A DNA stretch of 64,000 bases, from the NCBI GenBank assembly GCA_963747375.1, contig CAVVFL010000016.1, positions 62,001 through 126,000 on the forward strand, written 5' to 3'. The notes under the pieces are model-generated. The model did no database searches. It had not been told where the DNA came from and saw only the letters and a list, made by a program, of their open reading frames with translations. Numbering within the stretch: position 1 is the stretch's first letter; each line of letters starts with the position of its first letter. Positions 18,912 to 27,561 of the stretch are shown here, piece by piece. The translations under genes were made by a program, and so were the position numbers. Origin of the DNA: Sva-07 sp963747375 (lineage in GTDB: Bacteria > Actinomycetota > Acidimicrobiia > Acidimicrobiales > Ilumatobacteraceae).

Positions 18912-19558
18912 TCAGGCGACTTCGATGTCGGGGAGCGGCCGATCGAGCCGGCGTCTGCATGTCGACGACGTAGGCCGTCCAGGACGTCACGATGCGCAGT
19001 TGCAGCATCCGGGCGACATCGTCGTGATCGCTGGCTCTGTCGCACGAAGCGGGCCACCGCGATGACGTCGTCGAGGATGAGTTCGGCATGCCGCCTCTGG
19101 ACTGCGGCAACGCTCGAGCGGAGTGGATCGGTGTAGCCGTACTCCGAACGCCACTCCGACTCGAGCACGAAGACCACGAGATCGCGGCCCGCAGCCAGGA
19201 GCTCGCGGATGCCGTCGCCGAGCGTGCCCTCGGCGAAGCGCCACCGGTCGATGACCTCGAACGCCTGATGGTCGTCTGCCATGACGGTGACGATCTTCCT
19301 GCTGAGCTCCAAGATGCCGTCGAGGTCGTCGAAGTTGACGTCCGGCGCGAGCAGGATCGAGTTCAACATGGCCGTGAGTTCCGACACGACGATCCTGCTG
19401 GCGATCCCGCTGAGTTCGTCCATGTCGACGATGTGCCGATAGATCGCCGACTGCGTCACCCCGATCCGGGCGGCCACGTTCACCGACGTGAGCGCGGCGG
19501 GACCCTCCTCGCGGAGGATCGTCGCCGCCTCGTCGATGATCTCGTCACGCCGACTCAC
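18912..19558 (-). CDS. TetR-family transcriptional regulator, two frameshifts
   Basis: About 214 residues. The helix-turn-helix is SVNVAARIGVTQSAIYRH (about residues 26-43), followed by a helical ligand domain (ELLAAGRDLVVFVLESEWR). Extra bases near 19030 and 18955 put the C-terminus (LDRPLPDIEVA) in a third frame ending at 18912. Start GTG 19558 follows TACGGT (19571-19566) at seven bases. It is divergent from the ilv leader transcript and convergent with folD; regulation of ilv by it is possible but no operator is evident. Confidence 0.85.
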
Positions 19559-19594
19559 GACGGCAACCGTACTGCGCCGTCGACGGAGGTGAGG

Positions 19595-19623
19595 TTGACC
19601 CTGCGGCAAATCGATGGCAGACT
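19595..19623 (+). promoter_or_regulatory. Promoter of the ilvBNC leader transcript
   Basis: TTGACC (19595-19600) and CAGACT (19618-19623) are separated by exactly 17 bases; CAGACT ends seven bases before the GTG of the leader peptide, the same spacing as at other leaderless starts in this window. Confidence 0.6.
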
Positions 19624-19630
19624 GTCGAGC

Positions 19631-19681
19631 GTGTACGCCGCCCGACGCGTTCCGAACTCACTCGTAGTACTCATCCGGTAG
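19631..19681 (+). CDS. ilvBNC leader (attenuator) peptide
   Basis: A 16-codon open frame starting GTG 19631 and ending TAG 19679-19681, reading MYAARRVPNSLVVLIR. The run Leu-Val-Val-Leu-Ile just before the stop is what is expected of a leader peptide that senses charged branched-chain tRNAs. An intrinsic terminator hairpin follows 28 bases downstream, before ilvB. Leader peptides rich in Val/Leu/Ile codons control ilvBNC in Corynebacterium; here the function is inferred from the arrangement. The GTG lies directly after a -10 element, so the peptide is probably translated from a leaderless mRNA. Confidence 0.8.
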   Translation: MYAARRVPNSLVVLIR

Positions 19682-19703
19682 CACGCCCGGCTCACTGCCG
19701 CGC

Positions 19704-21572
19704 GTGCTCACGACCTCCCAGACGGGAGGTCGTTTGCTTTTCGGCACCGATTCCCACTCCCATCCATCCCCGCCCACGATCAACCCCGAACAAAGGAACC
19801 ATCCCAGGGCAGCAGATCAGGCTGAACGAATCACCGGCGCCGAGGCGCTGATCCGATCACTCGAGCACGAAAACGTCGAACTCATCTTCGGCTACCCCGG
19901 AGGGTGCATCCTTCCGGCGTACGACCCGTTGATGGACAGCCCCATCCGTCACATCCTCGTGCGTCACGAGCAGGGTGCCGGCCACATGGCCGAGGGCTAC
20001 GCCCACGTGTCGGGCAAGCCGGGCGTCGCCATGGTGACCTCGGGCCCGGCCGCCACGAACCTCGTGACGCCGCTGATGGACGCCTACATGGATTCGGTGC
20101 CGATGGTCGCCATCACCGGCCAGGTCGCGACCAACGCGATCGGCACGGACGCGTTCCAGGAGTGCGACACGGTCGGCATCACCCGCTCGTGCACCAAGCA
20201 CAACGAACTCGTGCTGAGTGCGCAGGACATCCCGATGGCGGTTCGCCAGGCGTTCCACATCGCCACGACCGGTCGCCCCGGCCCGACGCTGATCGACGTG
20301 CCGAAGGACTGCCTCCAGAACGACATGGAGTGGTACTGGCCGACCGATCAGGAAGTGCTCGACTCGCTGCCGGGCTACCGCCCGAACGTCAAAGGTCATC
20401 CACGGATGATCAAGGAGGCTGCGCGTCTGATCATGGCGTCCGAGCGGCCGGTCATCTACGCCGGTGGTGGGATCCTCAAGGCGCGTGCGGCCGAGGCGCT
20501 GCGCGAGCTGGCCGAGCTGATCGACAGCTACGTGGTGACGACGCTCATGGCGCGCGGTGCGTTCCCCGACAATCACCCGCTGTGCCTCGGCATGCCCGGA
20601 ATGCACGGAAACGCCACGGCGGTCACCGCGCTGCAGAAGGCCGATCTGCTGATCACGCTCGGCGCCCGCTTCGACGACCGGATCACCGGCAAGGTCGATG
20701 CCTTCGCGCCGGTCGCCAAGGTGATCCACGTCGACATCGACCCGGCCGAGCAGGGCAAGGTCCGTCGCCCCGACGTGCCGATCGTCGGTGACGCCAAGTA
20801 CGTGATCGAGGAGATCATCTCCGAGATCAAGGCCATGATCGCTGCGGGCACCGTCCAGGCCGACACGTCGGCGTGGAAGAGCAAGGTGTCGGGATGGCGT
20901 GAGCAGTTCCCGATGACCTACGAGCAGTCCGAGCCGGGCGCCGCGCTCAAGCCGCAGTACTGCATCGAGGAGCTGAACCGTCTCGCGGCACCGCACACGA
21001 TCGTGTCGTCGGGCGTCGGCCAGCACCAGATGTACACCTCGCAGTTCTTCGAGTTCAACGAGCCCTACACCTGGGTCAACTCGGGTGGTCTCGGCACGAT
21101 GGGGTTCTCCATCCCCGCCGCCATCGGCGCCAAGGCCGCAAAGCCCGAGTGCGACGTGTGGGCCGTCGACGGTGACGGTTGTTTCCAGATGACCGCGCAG
21201 GAGCTCGTGACCTCCACGGTCGAGGGGCTGCCGATCAAGGTGGCGCTGCTCAACAACAGCTACCTCGGCATGGTTCGTCAGTGGCAGGAGATGTTCTACG
21301 ACGAGCGCTACTCCGAGGTGTACCTCAATGCCAAGGTGCCCGACTTCGTCATGTGGGCCGAGTCGATGGGGTGCGTCGGCATTCTCGTCGAGTCGCCCGA
21401 GGAGGTCGGTCCGGCCATCGAGAAGGCGAACTCCATCAAGGACCGCTCCGTCGTCATCGAGTTCCGCACCGACGCCTCCGAGCTGGTCTTCCCGATGGTG
21501 CCGGCCGGCGCCAGCAACGACGACCTCATCCTCCACCCCACCCAGCAAGACCGAGCCGAGGCCCTCAAGTGA
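19704..21572 (+). CDS. ilvB: Acetolactate synthase large subunit (start uncertain)
   Basis: ThDP-dependent acetohydroxyacid synthase catalytic subunit, condensing pyruvate with pyruvate or 2-oxobutyrate. Catalytic Glu is in RHEQGAGHMAEGYA; FAD and ThDP regions include TSGPAATNL and GDGCFQMTAQELV with following LLNNSYLGMVRQWQ. The conserved part begins at about 19827 (RITGAEALIRSLE). No good start codon lies near it: the only in-frame candidates upstream are GTG 19704 and TTG 19734, both within the attenuator hairpin. The start is therefore unresolved and may hide a base error near AAAGGA (19793-19798). Stop overlaps ilvN by four bases. Confidence 0.93.
   Translation: MLTTSQTGGRLLFGTDSHSHPSPPTINPEQRNHPRAADQAERITGAEALIRSLEHENVELIFGYPGGCILPAYDPLMDSPIRHILVRHEQGAGHMAEGYAHVSGKPGVAMVTSGPAATNLVTPLMDAYMDSVPMVAITGQVATNAIGTDAFQECDTVGITRSCTKHNELVLSAQDIPMAVRQAFHIATTGRPGPTLIDVPKDCLQNDMEWYWPTDQEVLDSLPGYRPNVKGHPRMIKEAARLIMASERPVIYAGGGILKARAAEALRELAELIDSYVVTTLMARGAFPDNHPLCLGMPGMHGNATAVTALQKADLLITLGARFDDRITGKVDAFAPVAKVIHVDIDPAEQGKVRRPDVPIVGDAKYVIEEIISEIKAMIAAGTVQADTSAWKSKVSGWREQFPMTYEQSEPGAALKPQYCIEELNRLAAPHTIVSSGVGQHQMYTSQFFEFNEPYTWVNSGGLGTMGFSIPAAIGAKAAKPECDVWAVDGDGCFQMTAQELVTSTVEGLPIKVALLNNSYLGMVRQWQEMFYDERYSEVYLNAKVPDFVMWAESMGCVGILVESPEEVGPAIEKANSIKDRSVVIEFRTDASELVFPMVPAGASNDDLILHPTQQDRAEALK
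19710..19742 (+). terminator. Attenuator terminator hairpin in the ilvB leader
   Basis: Perfect ten-base stem ACGACCTCCC / GGGAGGTCGT (19710-19719 and 19724-19733) with loop AGAC, followed by the T-rich TTGCTTTTC. This is the only classical hairpin-plus-T-tract intrinsic terminator noticed in the window and stands between the leader peptide and the conserved ilvB coding region. Confidence 0.82.
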
Positions 21573-22141
21573 CCACCATCAACCAGTACGGGGGCCAGAC
21601 CCTCAACCACCACATCCTGTCGGTGCTCGTCCAGAACCGGCCCGGCGTCCTGGCCCGGGTCGCCGGGCTGTTCGCACGGCGTGGCTTCAACATCTTCTCG
21701 CTCGCCGTCGCTCCGGCCGAGGACGACGGCATGAGCCGCATCACCATCGTCGTCGACGTGGAGTCGACGCCGCTCGAGCAGATCACCAAGCAGCTGTTCA
21801 AGCTGATCGACGTCGTGAAGATCTCCGAACTCGATCCACGTCGTTCGGTCGAGCGCGAACTGCTCATCGCGACGGTCAAGGCGCCGGATGAGCAGCGTGG
21901 CAAGGTGGTCGAGCTGGTCAACATCTTCGAGGGCAAGATCATCGCCGTCGCCGAGTCGGTGTTGACCGTGAGCCTCGAGGGTCATCCCGACAAGCTCGAC
22001 GATTTTGAGGATTTGCTCGACGGTTATGGCATCGTTGAGCTCCAGCGCACAGGTCGCGTGGCGCTTCCGAAACTCGATCGTGGCGCACGCTTGCGCGCCG
22101 TGAACCAAACCCCCACACCGAACACTGGAAAGGCTGGCTGA
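21569..22141 (+). CDS. ilvN: Acetolactate synthase small (regulatory) subunit
   Basis: Protein of 190 residues with an N-terminal ACT domain (HHILSVLVQNRPGVLARVAG, then LFARRGFNIFSL) and the C-terminal ALS_ss_C domain. It activates IlvB and confers valine feedback inhibition. Start GTG 21569 overlaps the ilvB stop as GTGA, indicating translational coupling. The ilvC ATG follows two bases after its stop. Confidence 0.96.
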   Translation: MTTINQYGGQTLNHHILSVLVQNRPGVLARVAGLFARRGFNIFSLAVAPAEDDGMSRITIVVDVESTPLEQITKQLFKLIDVVKISELDPRRSVERELLIATVKAPDEQRGKVVELVNIFEGKIIAVAESVLTVSLEGHPDKLDDFEDLLDGYGIVELQRTGRVALPKLDRGARLRAVNQTPTPNTGKAG

Positions 22142-22142
22142 G

Positions 22143-23172
22143 ATGGCCGTCACCGTCTACTACGCAGAGGACGCGGATCCTTCGATCATCCGTGGCAAGA
22201 AGGTCGCCGTCATCGGCTACGGCTCGCAGGGCCACGCCCATGCGTTGAACCTCAAGGAGTCCGGCGTCGACGTCGTCGTCGGCCTGCGACCCGAGTCGTC
22301 GTCGGCGGCCAAGGCCGAGGCCGCCGGTCTGACCGTGATGACCATCGAGGACGCCGTCCGCCTGGGCCGACGTGATCATGCTGCTGGCTCCCGACACGGA
22401 GCAGAAGGCGATCTACGACGAGCACATCGCCAAGCACATGACCGACGGCAAGGCGCTCGCGTTCGCGCACGGATTCAACATCCGATTCGATCGCATCCAC
22501 CCGCCCGCCGGTTGCGACGTGATCATGATCGCCCCGAAGGGTCCCGGCCATCTCGTGCGCCGCACCTACACCGAGGGTGGCGGCGTGCCGGCATTGATCG
22601 CGGTCGCGCAGGATGCGACCGGTCAGGCTCGTGACATTGCGATGTCGTACGCCGACGCGATCGGCGGCACCCGGGCGGGCGTCATCGAGACCACGTTCGC
22701 CGAGGAGACCGAGACCGACCTGTTCGGCGAGCAGGCTGTGCTGTGCGGTGGGCTCACCGCCCTCGTGCGCGCCGGCTTCGAGACGCTGACCGAGGCGGGT
22801 TACGCCCCCGAGATGGCGTACTTCGAGTGCCTCCACGAGGTGAAGCTGATCGTCGATCTCATGTACGAAGAGGGCATCGCAGGCATGCGGTACTCGATCT
22901 CCGACACCGCCGAGTACGGCGATCTCACCCGCGGTTCCCGGGTCGTCAACGACGCCACCAAGGCCGAGATGAAGAAGATTCTCGAGGAGATCCAGAGCGG
23001 TCAGTTCGCCGCCGAGTGGATTGCGGAGTCGGAAGCCGGCCGCCCGAACTACAAGCGCATGCAGCAAGAGGGCAAGGCGCACCCGATCGAGGAGATCGGT
23101 GGCGAATTGCGCGACATGATGCCCTTCATCCGCGCCGGCAAGCAGAAGGTCTCCGACATCTCCGGAGGCTGA
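22143..23172 (+). CDS. ilvC: Ketol-acid reductoisomerase, one frameshift
   Basis: NADP-dependent class I enzyme turning acetolactate or acetohydroxybutyrate into the dihydroxy acid used by IlvD. About 342 residues after correction. NADP loop GYGSQGHAHALNL with LRPESSS; the catalytic domain shows ETTFAEETETDLFGEQAVLCG, here given as FAEETETDLFGEQ, and FECLHEVKLIVDLMYE. The frame is restored by removing one C at about 22356 (GTCC before GCCTGGGCC), giving the expected DAV-AWADVIMLLAPD. An essential gene broken by one duplicated base argues for sequence error. Last gene of ilvBNC. Confidence 0.95.
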
Positions 23173-23208
23173 GTGCCTCACCCTCTCCCACCCCACCCAT
23201 CACCAAGC

Positions 23209-23309
23209 GATGAGCCACGAGCCCATATCCTGGCTTTTGGCTCATCACTTCGGCGCAGTGTGCTCCGGCGATGAGCCGGTGGCCCACATCCCGGCTCTTC
23301 GCTCATCGC
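23209..23309. repeat. Tandem intergenic palindromes, family E
   Basis: Two related imperfect palindromes in tandem: 23209-23246 (arms GATGAGCC / GGCTCATC with internal GAGCC/GGCTT) and 23268-23309 (arms GCGATGAGC / GCTCATCGC with internal GCC/GGC). They follow the ilvC stop and a C-rich stretch and end just before the ribosome-binding site of the yhhN-like gene, so they may terminate ilvBNC transcription. No other copy was noticed in the window. Confidence 0.7.
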
Positions 23310-23328
23310 TCGGCAAGGGGTTGGTGTG

Positions 23329-23965
23329 ATGAGTGGAGTGTCGATCGGGTGTGCTGTGGTGTTCGTCGTCGCCGCCGGTGCGAACTGGTGGAGCCGATGG
23401 ACCGATGACCGACGCACCGAACTCTGGAGCAAGCCGCTCGCACTGATCGCTCTGATCGGGGTGGCGGCGACGCTCGATCCGGTGGATCCCGCGGTGCGGG
23501 CGTGGTTCGTCGTGGCGCTCGTCTTCTCGCTCGCCGGCGACGTGTTCCTGCTCGACGGCGACCGGCGGTTCATTCCAGGTCTCGTCGCGTTCCTGCTCGC
23601 GCACGTTGCGTACACGATCGGCCTGATCGTCGCCCCGGACTGGTCGTGGGTCGGTTTCGTCGTGGGTGTCGTGATCATGGTGGTGCTGGCCGCAGCGGTC
23701 GGTCTGCCGCATCGTCGGCGCCGCCCGTCGATCCGAACCGGTGCTCGGCCCAGCGGTCTCGGCCTACCTCGCGGCGATCTCGCTGATGTTCTGCACTGCT
23801 GTGGCGACCGGCAACGTGTGGGCGATCGTCGGCGCCGGGTTGTTCGTCGCATCCGACTCGGTGCTCGGCTGGCGACAGTTCGTCGGCTCGGCGCGGTGGA
23901 TGCCGGTGACGGTGATGGTCACCTACCACCTCGGCCAAGCCGGCCTCGTCGCCTCCCTCCTCTGA
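23329..23965 (+). CDS. YhhN family (lysoplasmalogenase-like) membrane protein, one frameshift
   Basis: About 211 residues with seven to eight hydrophobic segments. FSLAGDVFLLDGDRRFIPGL and the SDSVLGWRQFVG loop carry the paired Asp residues typical of the YhhN/TMEM86 family, some members of which hydrolyse lysoplasmalogens. One extra base near 23725. ATG 23329 has AAGGGG eight bases upstream (23315-23320). Confidence 0.85.
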
Positions 23966-23989
23966 CCCCTTGGGGCCACCTCCCGTCCC

Positions 23990-24036
23990 AAATTCGGAGC
24001 GAACATTGCGCTCAGCGCAATGTTCGCTCCGAATTT
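23990..24036. repeat. Intergenic palindrome, family C, copy 1
   Basis: Perfect 22-base arms (beginning AAATTCGGAGCG) around a TCA centre; the AT-rich ends contrast with the surrounding GC-rich DNA. It lies between yhhN and metY. Diverged copies are at 28813-28865 and 29367-29420. Confidence 0.85.
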
Positions 24037-24108
24037 CGGGTTGGGGGGGCTTGTCGCTCGGAAAGTTGACTTGTGGGGTCGGGTATTGAGGGGTAGCGTC
24101 TCGGCCCT

Positions 24109-25422
24109 ATGAGTGACCAGTGGGGATTCGAGACCAAGCAGATCCATGTCGGCGGCGAGCCCGATCCGACGACCGGTGCCCGGGCGGTGCCGATCTACCA
24201 GACGACGTCGTATGAGTTCCGCGACACCGAGCATGCGGCGAACCTCTTCGGATTGGCCGAGATCGGCAACATCTACACCCGCATCATGAACCCGACGCAG
24301 GCGGCGTTGGAAGCCCGTGTCAACGCACTCGAGGGTGGCTGCATCACCGCAGTCGGGCTCCCCGGCACGCTCGCCGTCGCCTCCGGACAGGCTGCCGAGA
24401 CGCTGGCGCTGATGACGCTGTGCGAGTCCGGTGACCATGTCGTCGCCTCGCCGTCGCTCTACGGCGGTACGTACAACCTGCTCCACTACACGATGCCCAA
24501 GTTCGGTGTCGAGGTCACCTTCGTCGACGACCCGCACGACCTCGCCCAGTGGGAGGCTGCCATCAAGCCGAACACCAAGGTCTTCTACGGCGAGGTCATG
24601 CCGAACCCGAAGAACGACGTGCTCGACATCGAGGGGATTGCCGGCGTCGCCCACGCCAATGGCATCCCGCTCATGGTCGACAACACGGTGCCGACGCCGT
24701 ACCTGATCCGTCCGCTCGAGTGGGGCGCCGACATCGTCGTGCACAGCCTCACCAAGTTCATGGGTGGCCACGGCACCTCGGTCGCCGGCGCCATCGTCGA
24801 CGGCGGCACGTTCGACTACGCGGCCTCGGGTCGCTTCCCGAACTTCACCGAGCCCGATCCGAGCTACCACGGCCTCGCCTACTTCCCGGCCCTCGGCCAC
24901 GGGGCATTCATCCTCAAGGCGCGCGTCCAGATGCTCCGCGACATGGGGCTGGCGATCTCGCCGTTCAATGCCTTCATGATCCTGCAGGGCATCGAGACCC
25001 TGAGCCTGCGAATGGAGCGTCATTTCGCCAATGCGCAGGTCGTCGGCGAATTCCTCGCAGCACACGACCAGGTCGAGTCGGTCAGCTACGCAGGACTGCC
25101 CTCGAGCCAGTGGCACGAGCGGGCGAAGCAGCTCGGTGGTGGCAAGGGATACGGCTCGGTGCTCGCCTTCGAGATCAAGGGTGGCCTCGAGGCGGGCAAG
25201 AAGTTCGTCGAAGGGGTCACGCTGCTCAGCCACGTCGCCAACATCGGTGACGTTCGAAGCTTGGTCATCCATCCGGCCAGCACCACACACTCGCAGCTGA
25301 CACCCGAGGAGCAGGCGGCATCCGACGTGACTCCCGGCCTCGTGCGCCTGAGCGTCGGCCTCGAGTCGATCGACGACATCATCGCCGACCTCGAACAGGC
25401 CTTCGCAGCCGCCAAGGCCTGA
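24109..25422 (+). CDS. metY: O-acetylhomoserine sulfhydrylase
   Basis: PLP-dependent Cys/Met metabolism enzyme of 437 residues that makes homocysteine from O-acetylhomoserine and sulfide. The length, the N-terminal ETKQIHVGGEPDPTTGARAV and the PLP lysine site HSLTKFMGGHG match the MetY/Met17 group rather than the shorter cystathionine synthases. Phosphate site includes GLAYFPALGHGAF-type residues absent from MetB. ATG 24109 lies nine bases after TAGCGT (24094-24099). O-acetylserine as alternative acceptor is possible. Confidence 0.93.
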   Translation: MSDQWGFETKQIHVGGEPDPTTGARAVPIYQTTSYEFRDTEHAANLFGLAEIGNIYTRIMNPTQAALEARVNALEGGCITAVGLPGTLAVASGQAAETLALMTLCESGDHVVASPSLYGGTYNLLHYTMPKFGVEVTFVDDPHDLAQWEAAIKPNTKVFYGEVMPNPKNDVLDIEGIAGVAHANGIPLMVDNTVPTPYLIRPLEWGADIVVHSLTKFMGGHGTSVAGAIVDGGTFDYAASGRFPNFTEPDPSYHGLAYFPALGHGAFILKARVQMLRDMGLAISPFNAFMILQGIETLSLRMERHFANAQVVGEFLAAHDQVESVSYAGLPSSQWHERAKQLGGGKGYGSVLAFEIKGGLEAGKKFVEGVTLLSHVANIGDVRSLVIHPASTTHSQLTPEEQAASDVTPGLVRLSVGLESIDDIIADLEQAFAAAKA

Positions 25423-25429
25423 CGACATC

Positions 25430-25460
25430 GGTTACGCCGGTGCCTGGCACCGGCGTAACC
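25430..25460. repeat. Intergenic palindrome, family A, copy 3
   Basis: Identical arms GGTTACGCCGGTGCC with central T. It lies between the converging stops of metY (25422) and the PAC2 gene (25464), a good position for a bidirectional terminator. Confidence 0.85.
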
Positions 25461-25463
25461 TGC

Positions 25464-26324
25464 TCAGTCGTCGCGTTGGTTGCGGAGGAACTCCTCGAAT
25501 TCGGCGCCCAGATCTTCGGCGGTCGGGATCTGAGCCTCCGCACGCCGATCGAACTCCGCTTCGAGCAGATTGACGTACATCCGCAACTGATCGTCGTGGG
25601 CGACGAGTTCGTCGTGGACGTCACGCCAGTTGTCGATCTGATCGCTGAGATCGGTCGTGTTCGGCACGTCGAGCACATGGCTCAGATGGCGCACGAGCGC
25701 CTGAACGGCCTGGGGGTGCTCGGCGTTCATCAGGTAGTGGGGGATGCCCACGCGCAGCGAGATCGACGGGACGTTGCGGGCTTCCAGTTCTGCTTGGAGC
25801 ACCCCGACCACGCCGGTCATGCCCTGGTACGACGGTGCCACCAGCCCGAGACGGCGCGCCAGCTCCGCATTGGCGGTGCTGCCGGTGACCGGCGGAGTGC
25901 GGGAGTGGGGAATCGCCTCGGCGCCCGAGCCGACGGTGACGATGGCCTCACAGCCGAGTGCCTCGGCGACGACGGTGATGGCACCGGTGTAGGTACGCCA
26001 GGCCATGTGGGGCTCGACGCCGATCAGTGCGACCACGTCTCGATGGCCCGGATTGCGCTGGAGGACGAATTCGTTCGACGGCCACACGATCTCGCGGACG
26101 TCGTCGTCGATCGACACGTGTGGTCGCTGCTGCGTGAAGTCGTAGAACGGGTCGGGATCGATCTCACCGACGGTGACGGCATGTTCCGCACTGACGAACG
26201 CGTTGACGGCCTGGGTCGCCGCGCCTCCGACATCGAACCAGCCTTCGAGCCCGACGAGCATCACCGGACGATCGAGCGCGCCGATGTCGCCGGTACCGAA
26301 TGCGAGAACGTCGGTGGGTTGCAT
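25464..26324 (-). CDS. PAC2 family protein
   Basis: Protein of 286 residues of the PAC2 (proteasome assembly chaperone-like/ATP-grasp-associated) family found in actinobacteria and archaea. Family features are VMLVGLEGWFDVGGAATQA at the N-terminus, GVEPHMAWRTYTGAI, and VTGSTANAELA followed by GMTGVVGVLQ. The C-terminal 60 residues look helical and acidic. Molecular role unknown in bacteria. ATG 26324 has AGGA seven bases upstream and follows the serC stop by 13 bases, so it is co-transcribed with serC. Confidence 0.87.
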   Translation of the reverse strand: MQPTDVLAFGTGDIGALDRPVMLVGLEGWFDVGGAATQAVNAFVSAEHAVTVGEIDPDPFYDFTQQRPHVSIDDDVREIVWPSNEFVLQRNPGHRDVVALIGVEPHMAWRTYTGAITVVAEALGCEAIVTVGSGAEAIPHSRTPPVTGSTANAELARRLGLVAPSYQGMTGVVGVLQAELEARNVPSISLRVGIPHYLMNAEHPQAVQALVRHLSHVLDVPNTTDLSDQIDNWRDVHDELVAHDDQLRMYVNLLEAEFDRRAEAQIPTAEDLGAEFEEFLRNQRDD

Positions 26325-26337
26325 CAGCTCGTCCTGG

Positions 26338-27486
26338 TCAACCGAGTGCCCCGACGACGTGGTCGATGCATCGGGTGAGCGCCTCGACATCGGACGGGTC
26401 GATCGCCGGGAACATGCCGACGCGCAACTGGTTGCGTCCGAGCTTTCGGTACGAGTCGGTGTCGAGAATGCCGTTGGCTCGCAGCGCCGCATTGACCGCC
26501 GTGGCGTCGATGCCGTCGTCGAGGTCGATCGTGCCCACGACGTTGGAACGCTTGGCGGGATCGGCCACGAACGGTGTGGCGTAGCTGCTGTCGTCGGCCC
26601 AACCGTAGAGCGTCGCCGCAGACTGAGCGCTCCGATTCGCAGCGAAGTCCAGGCCACCGTTGTCGTTCATCCATGCGATCTGAGCGTCGAGCATCACGAG
26701 GGTGGCGACCGCCGGGGTGTTGTACGTCTGGTTGAGCTTGGAGTTGTCGAGCGCGATCTTGAGATCGAGCGATGCGGGCCGCCAGCGGTCGCTCGTCCCG
26801 ATCGTCTCGATGCGTTCGACGGCAGCCGGGGAACAAGCTGCGAGCCAGAGGCCGCCGTCGGAGGCGAAGCACTTCTGCGGAGCGAAGTAGTAGACGTCGA
26901 CCTCGTTCGGGTCCCAGATGAGCCCACCGGCCGCAGACGTGGCATCGACGGCGACGAGCGCGGTGTCGGCGCTCGTGCCAGCCGGGCGGGCCAACTCCAT
27001 GGCCACACCGGTCGACGTCTCGTTGTGGGTGAGCGCGTAGAGGTCGATCCCGTCTTCGGCCGACGCCTCCGGATGCGAGCCGGTCTCGGACGCGATGACG
27101 CTCGGCTGACCGAGGTGGGGTGCGGCCGCCGATGCCTCGGCGAACTTCGAGGAGAACTCGCCGAACACGAGGTGCTGGCTGCGTTCTCGGATCAATCCGA
27201 ACGTGGCGACGTCCCAGAACACCGTGGAGCCGCCGTTGCCGAGCACGATCTCCCAGCCGTCGGGCAGGCCGAACAGCGAGGTGAGCCCTGATCGGACGCT
27301 GCCGACGAGGTTCTTCACGGCGGGTTGGCGATGCGACGTACCGAGCACCGTTTCCTGGGCGGCGACGACGGCGTCGATCTGCTCGGGACGAACCTTCGAG
27401 GGGCCACAACCGAAACGTCCGTCGGCGGGGAGCAGGTCGGCGGGAATCGAGATGGTGGCGGGGTCCGAACTCACGGTCCCCAGCAT
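26338..27486 (-). CDS. serC: Phosphoserine aminotransferase (actinobacterial type)
   Basis: Fold-type I PLP aminotransferase converting 3-phosphohydroxypyruvate to phosphoserine. About 382 residues. Distinctive starts LLPADGRFGCGPSKVR and the PLP lysine in YYFAPQKCFASDGGLW; LGNGGSTVFWDVATF is also family-specific. ATG 27486 is given; GTG 27474, seven bases after CATGCT, is an equally plausible start and is closer to the conserved region. First gene of a serC-PAC2 operon, divergent from an aspartate aminotransferase-like gene. Confidence 0.95.
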   Translation of the reverse strand: MLGTVSSDPATISIPADLLPADGRFGCGPSKVRPEQIDAVVAAQETVLGTSHRQPAVKNLVGSVRSGLTSLFGLPDGWEIVLGNGGSTVFWDVATFGLIRERSQHLVFGEFSSKFAEASAAAPHLGQPSVIASETGSHPEASAEDGIDLYALTHNETSTGVAMELARPAGTSADTALVAVDATSAAGGLIWDPNEVDVYYFAPQKCFASDGGLWLAACSPAAVERIETIGTSDRWRPASLDLKIALDNSKLNQTYNTPAVATLVMLDAQIAWMNDNGGLDFAANRSAQSAATLYGWADDSSYATPFVADPAKRSNVVGTIDLDDGIDATAVNAALRANGILDTDSYRKLGRNQLRVGMFPAIDPSDVEALTRCIDHVVGALG

Positions 27487-27525
27487 GGCGCGTGCGCCGC
27501 GTCGATCCCACGCTGCGAATTGTCG

Positions 27526-27554
27526 TTGGGATGGAGGATTCCCTGTGGCAGGCT
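27526..27554 (+). promoter_or_regulatory. Promoter of the aminotransferase gene
   Basis: TTGGGA (27526-27531) and CAGGCT (27549-27554) with a 17-base spacer; CAGGCT ends seven bases before GTG 27562. The geometry repeats that of the ilv leader promoter. Confidence 0.5.
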
Positions 27555-27561
27555 GACCGAC

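Noticed and set aside
19857..21548. Long minus-strand frame opposite ilvB
   Set aside because: Composition of an antisense shadow; ilvB motifs are continuous on the plus strand.
22340..22380. Programmed +1 frameshifting in ilvC and other genes
   Set aside because: No common slippery codon or stop context at the shift sites, and many unrelated genes are affected in the same way.
23923..25428. Long minus-strand frame opposite metY
   Set aside because: Antisense shadow; metY is intact and starts with a suitable upstream signal.
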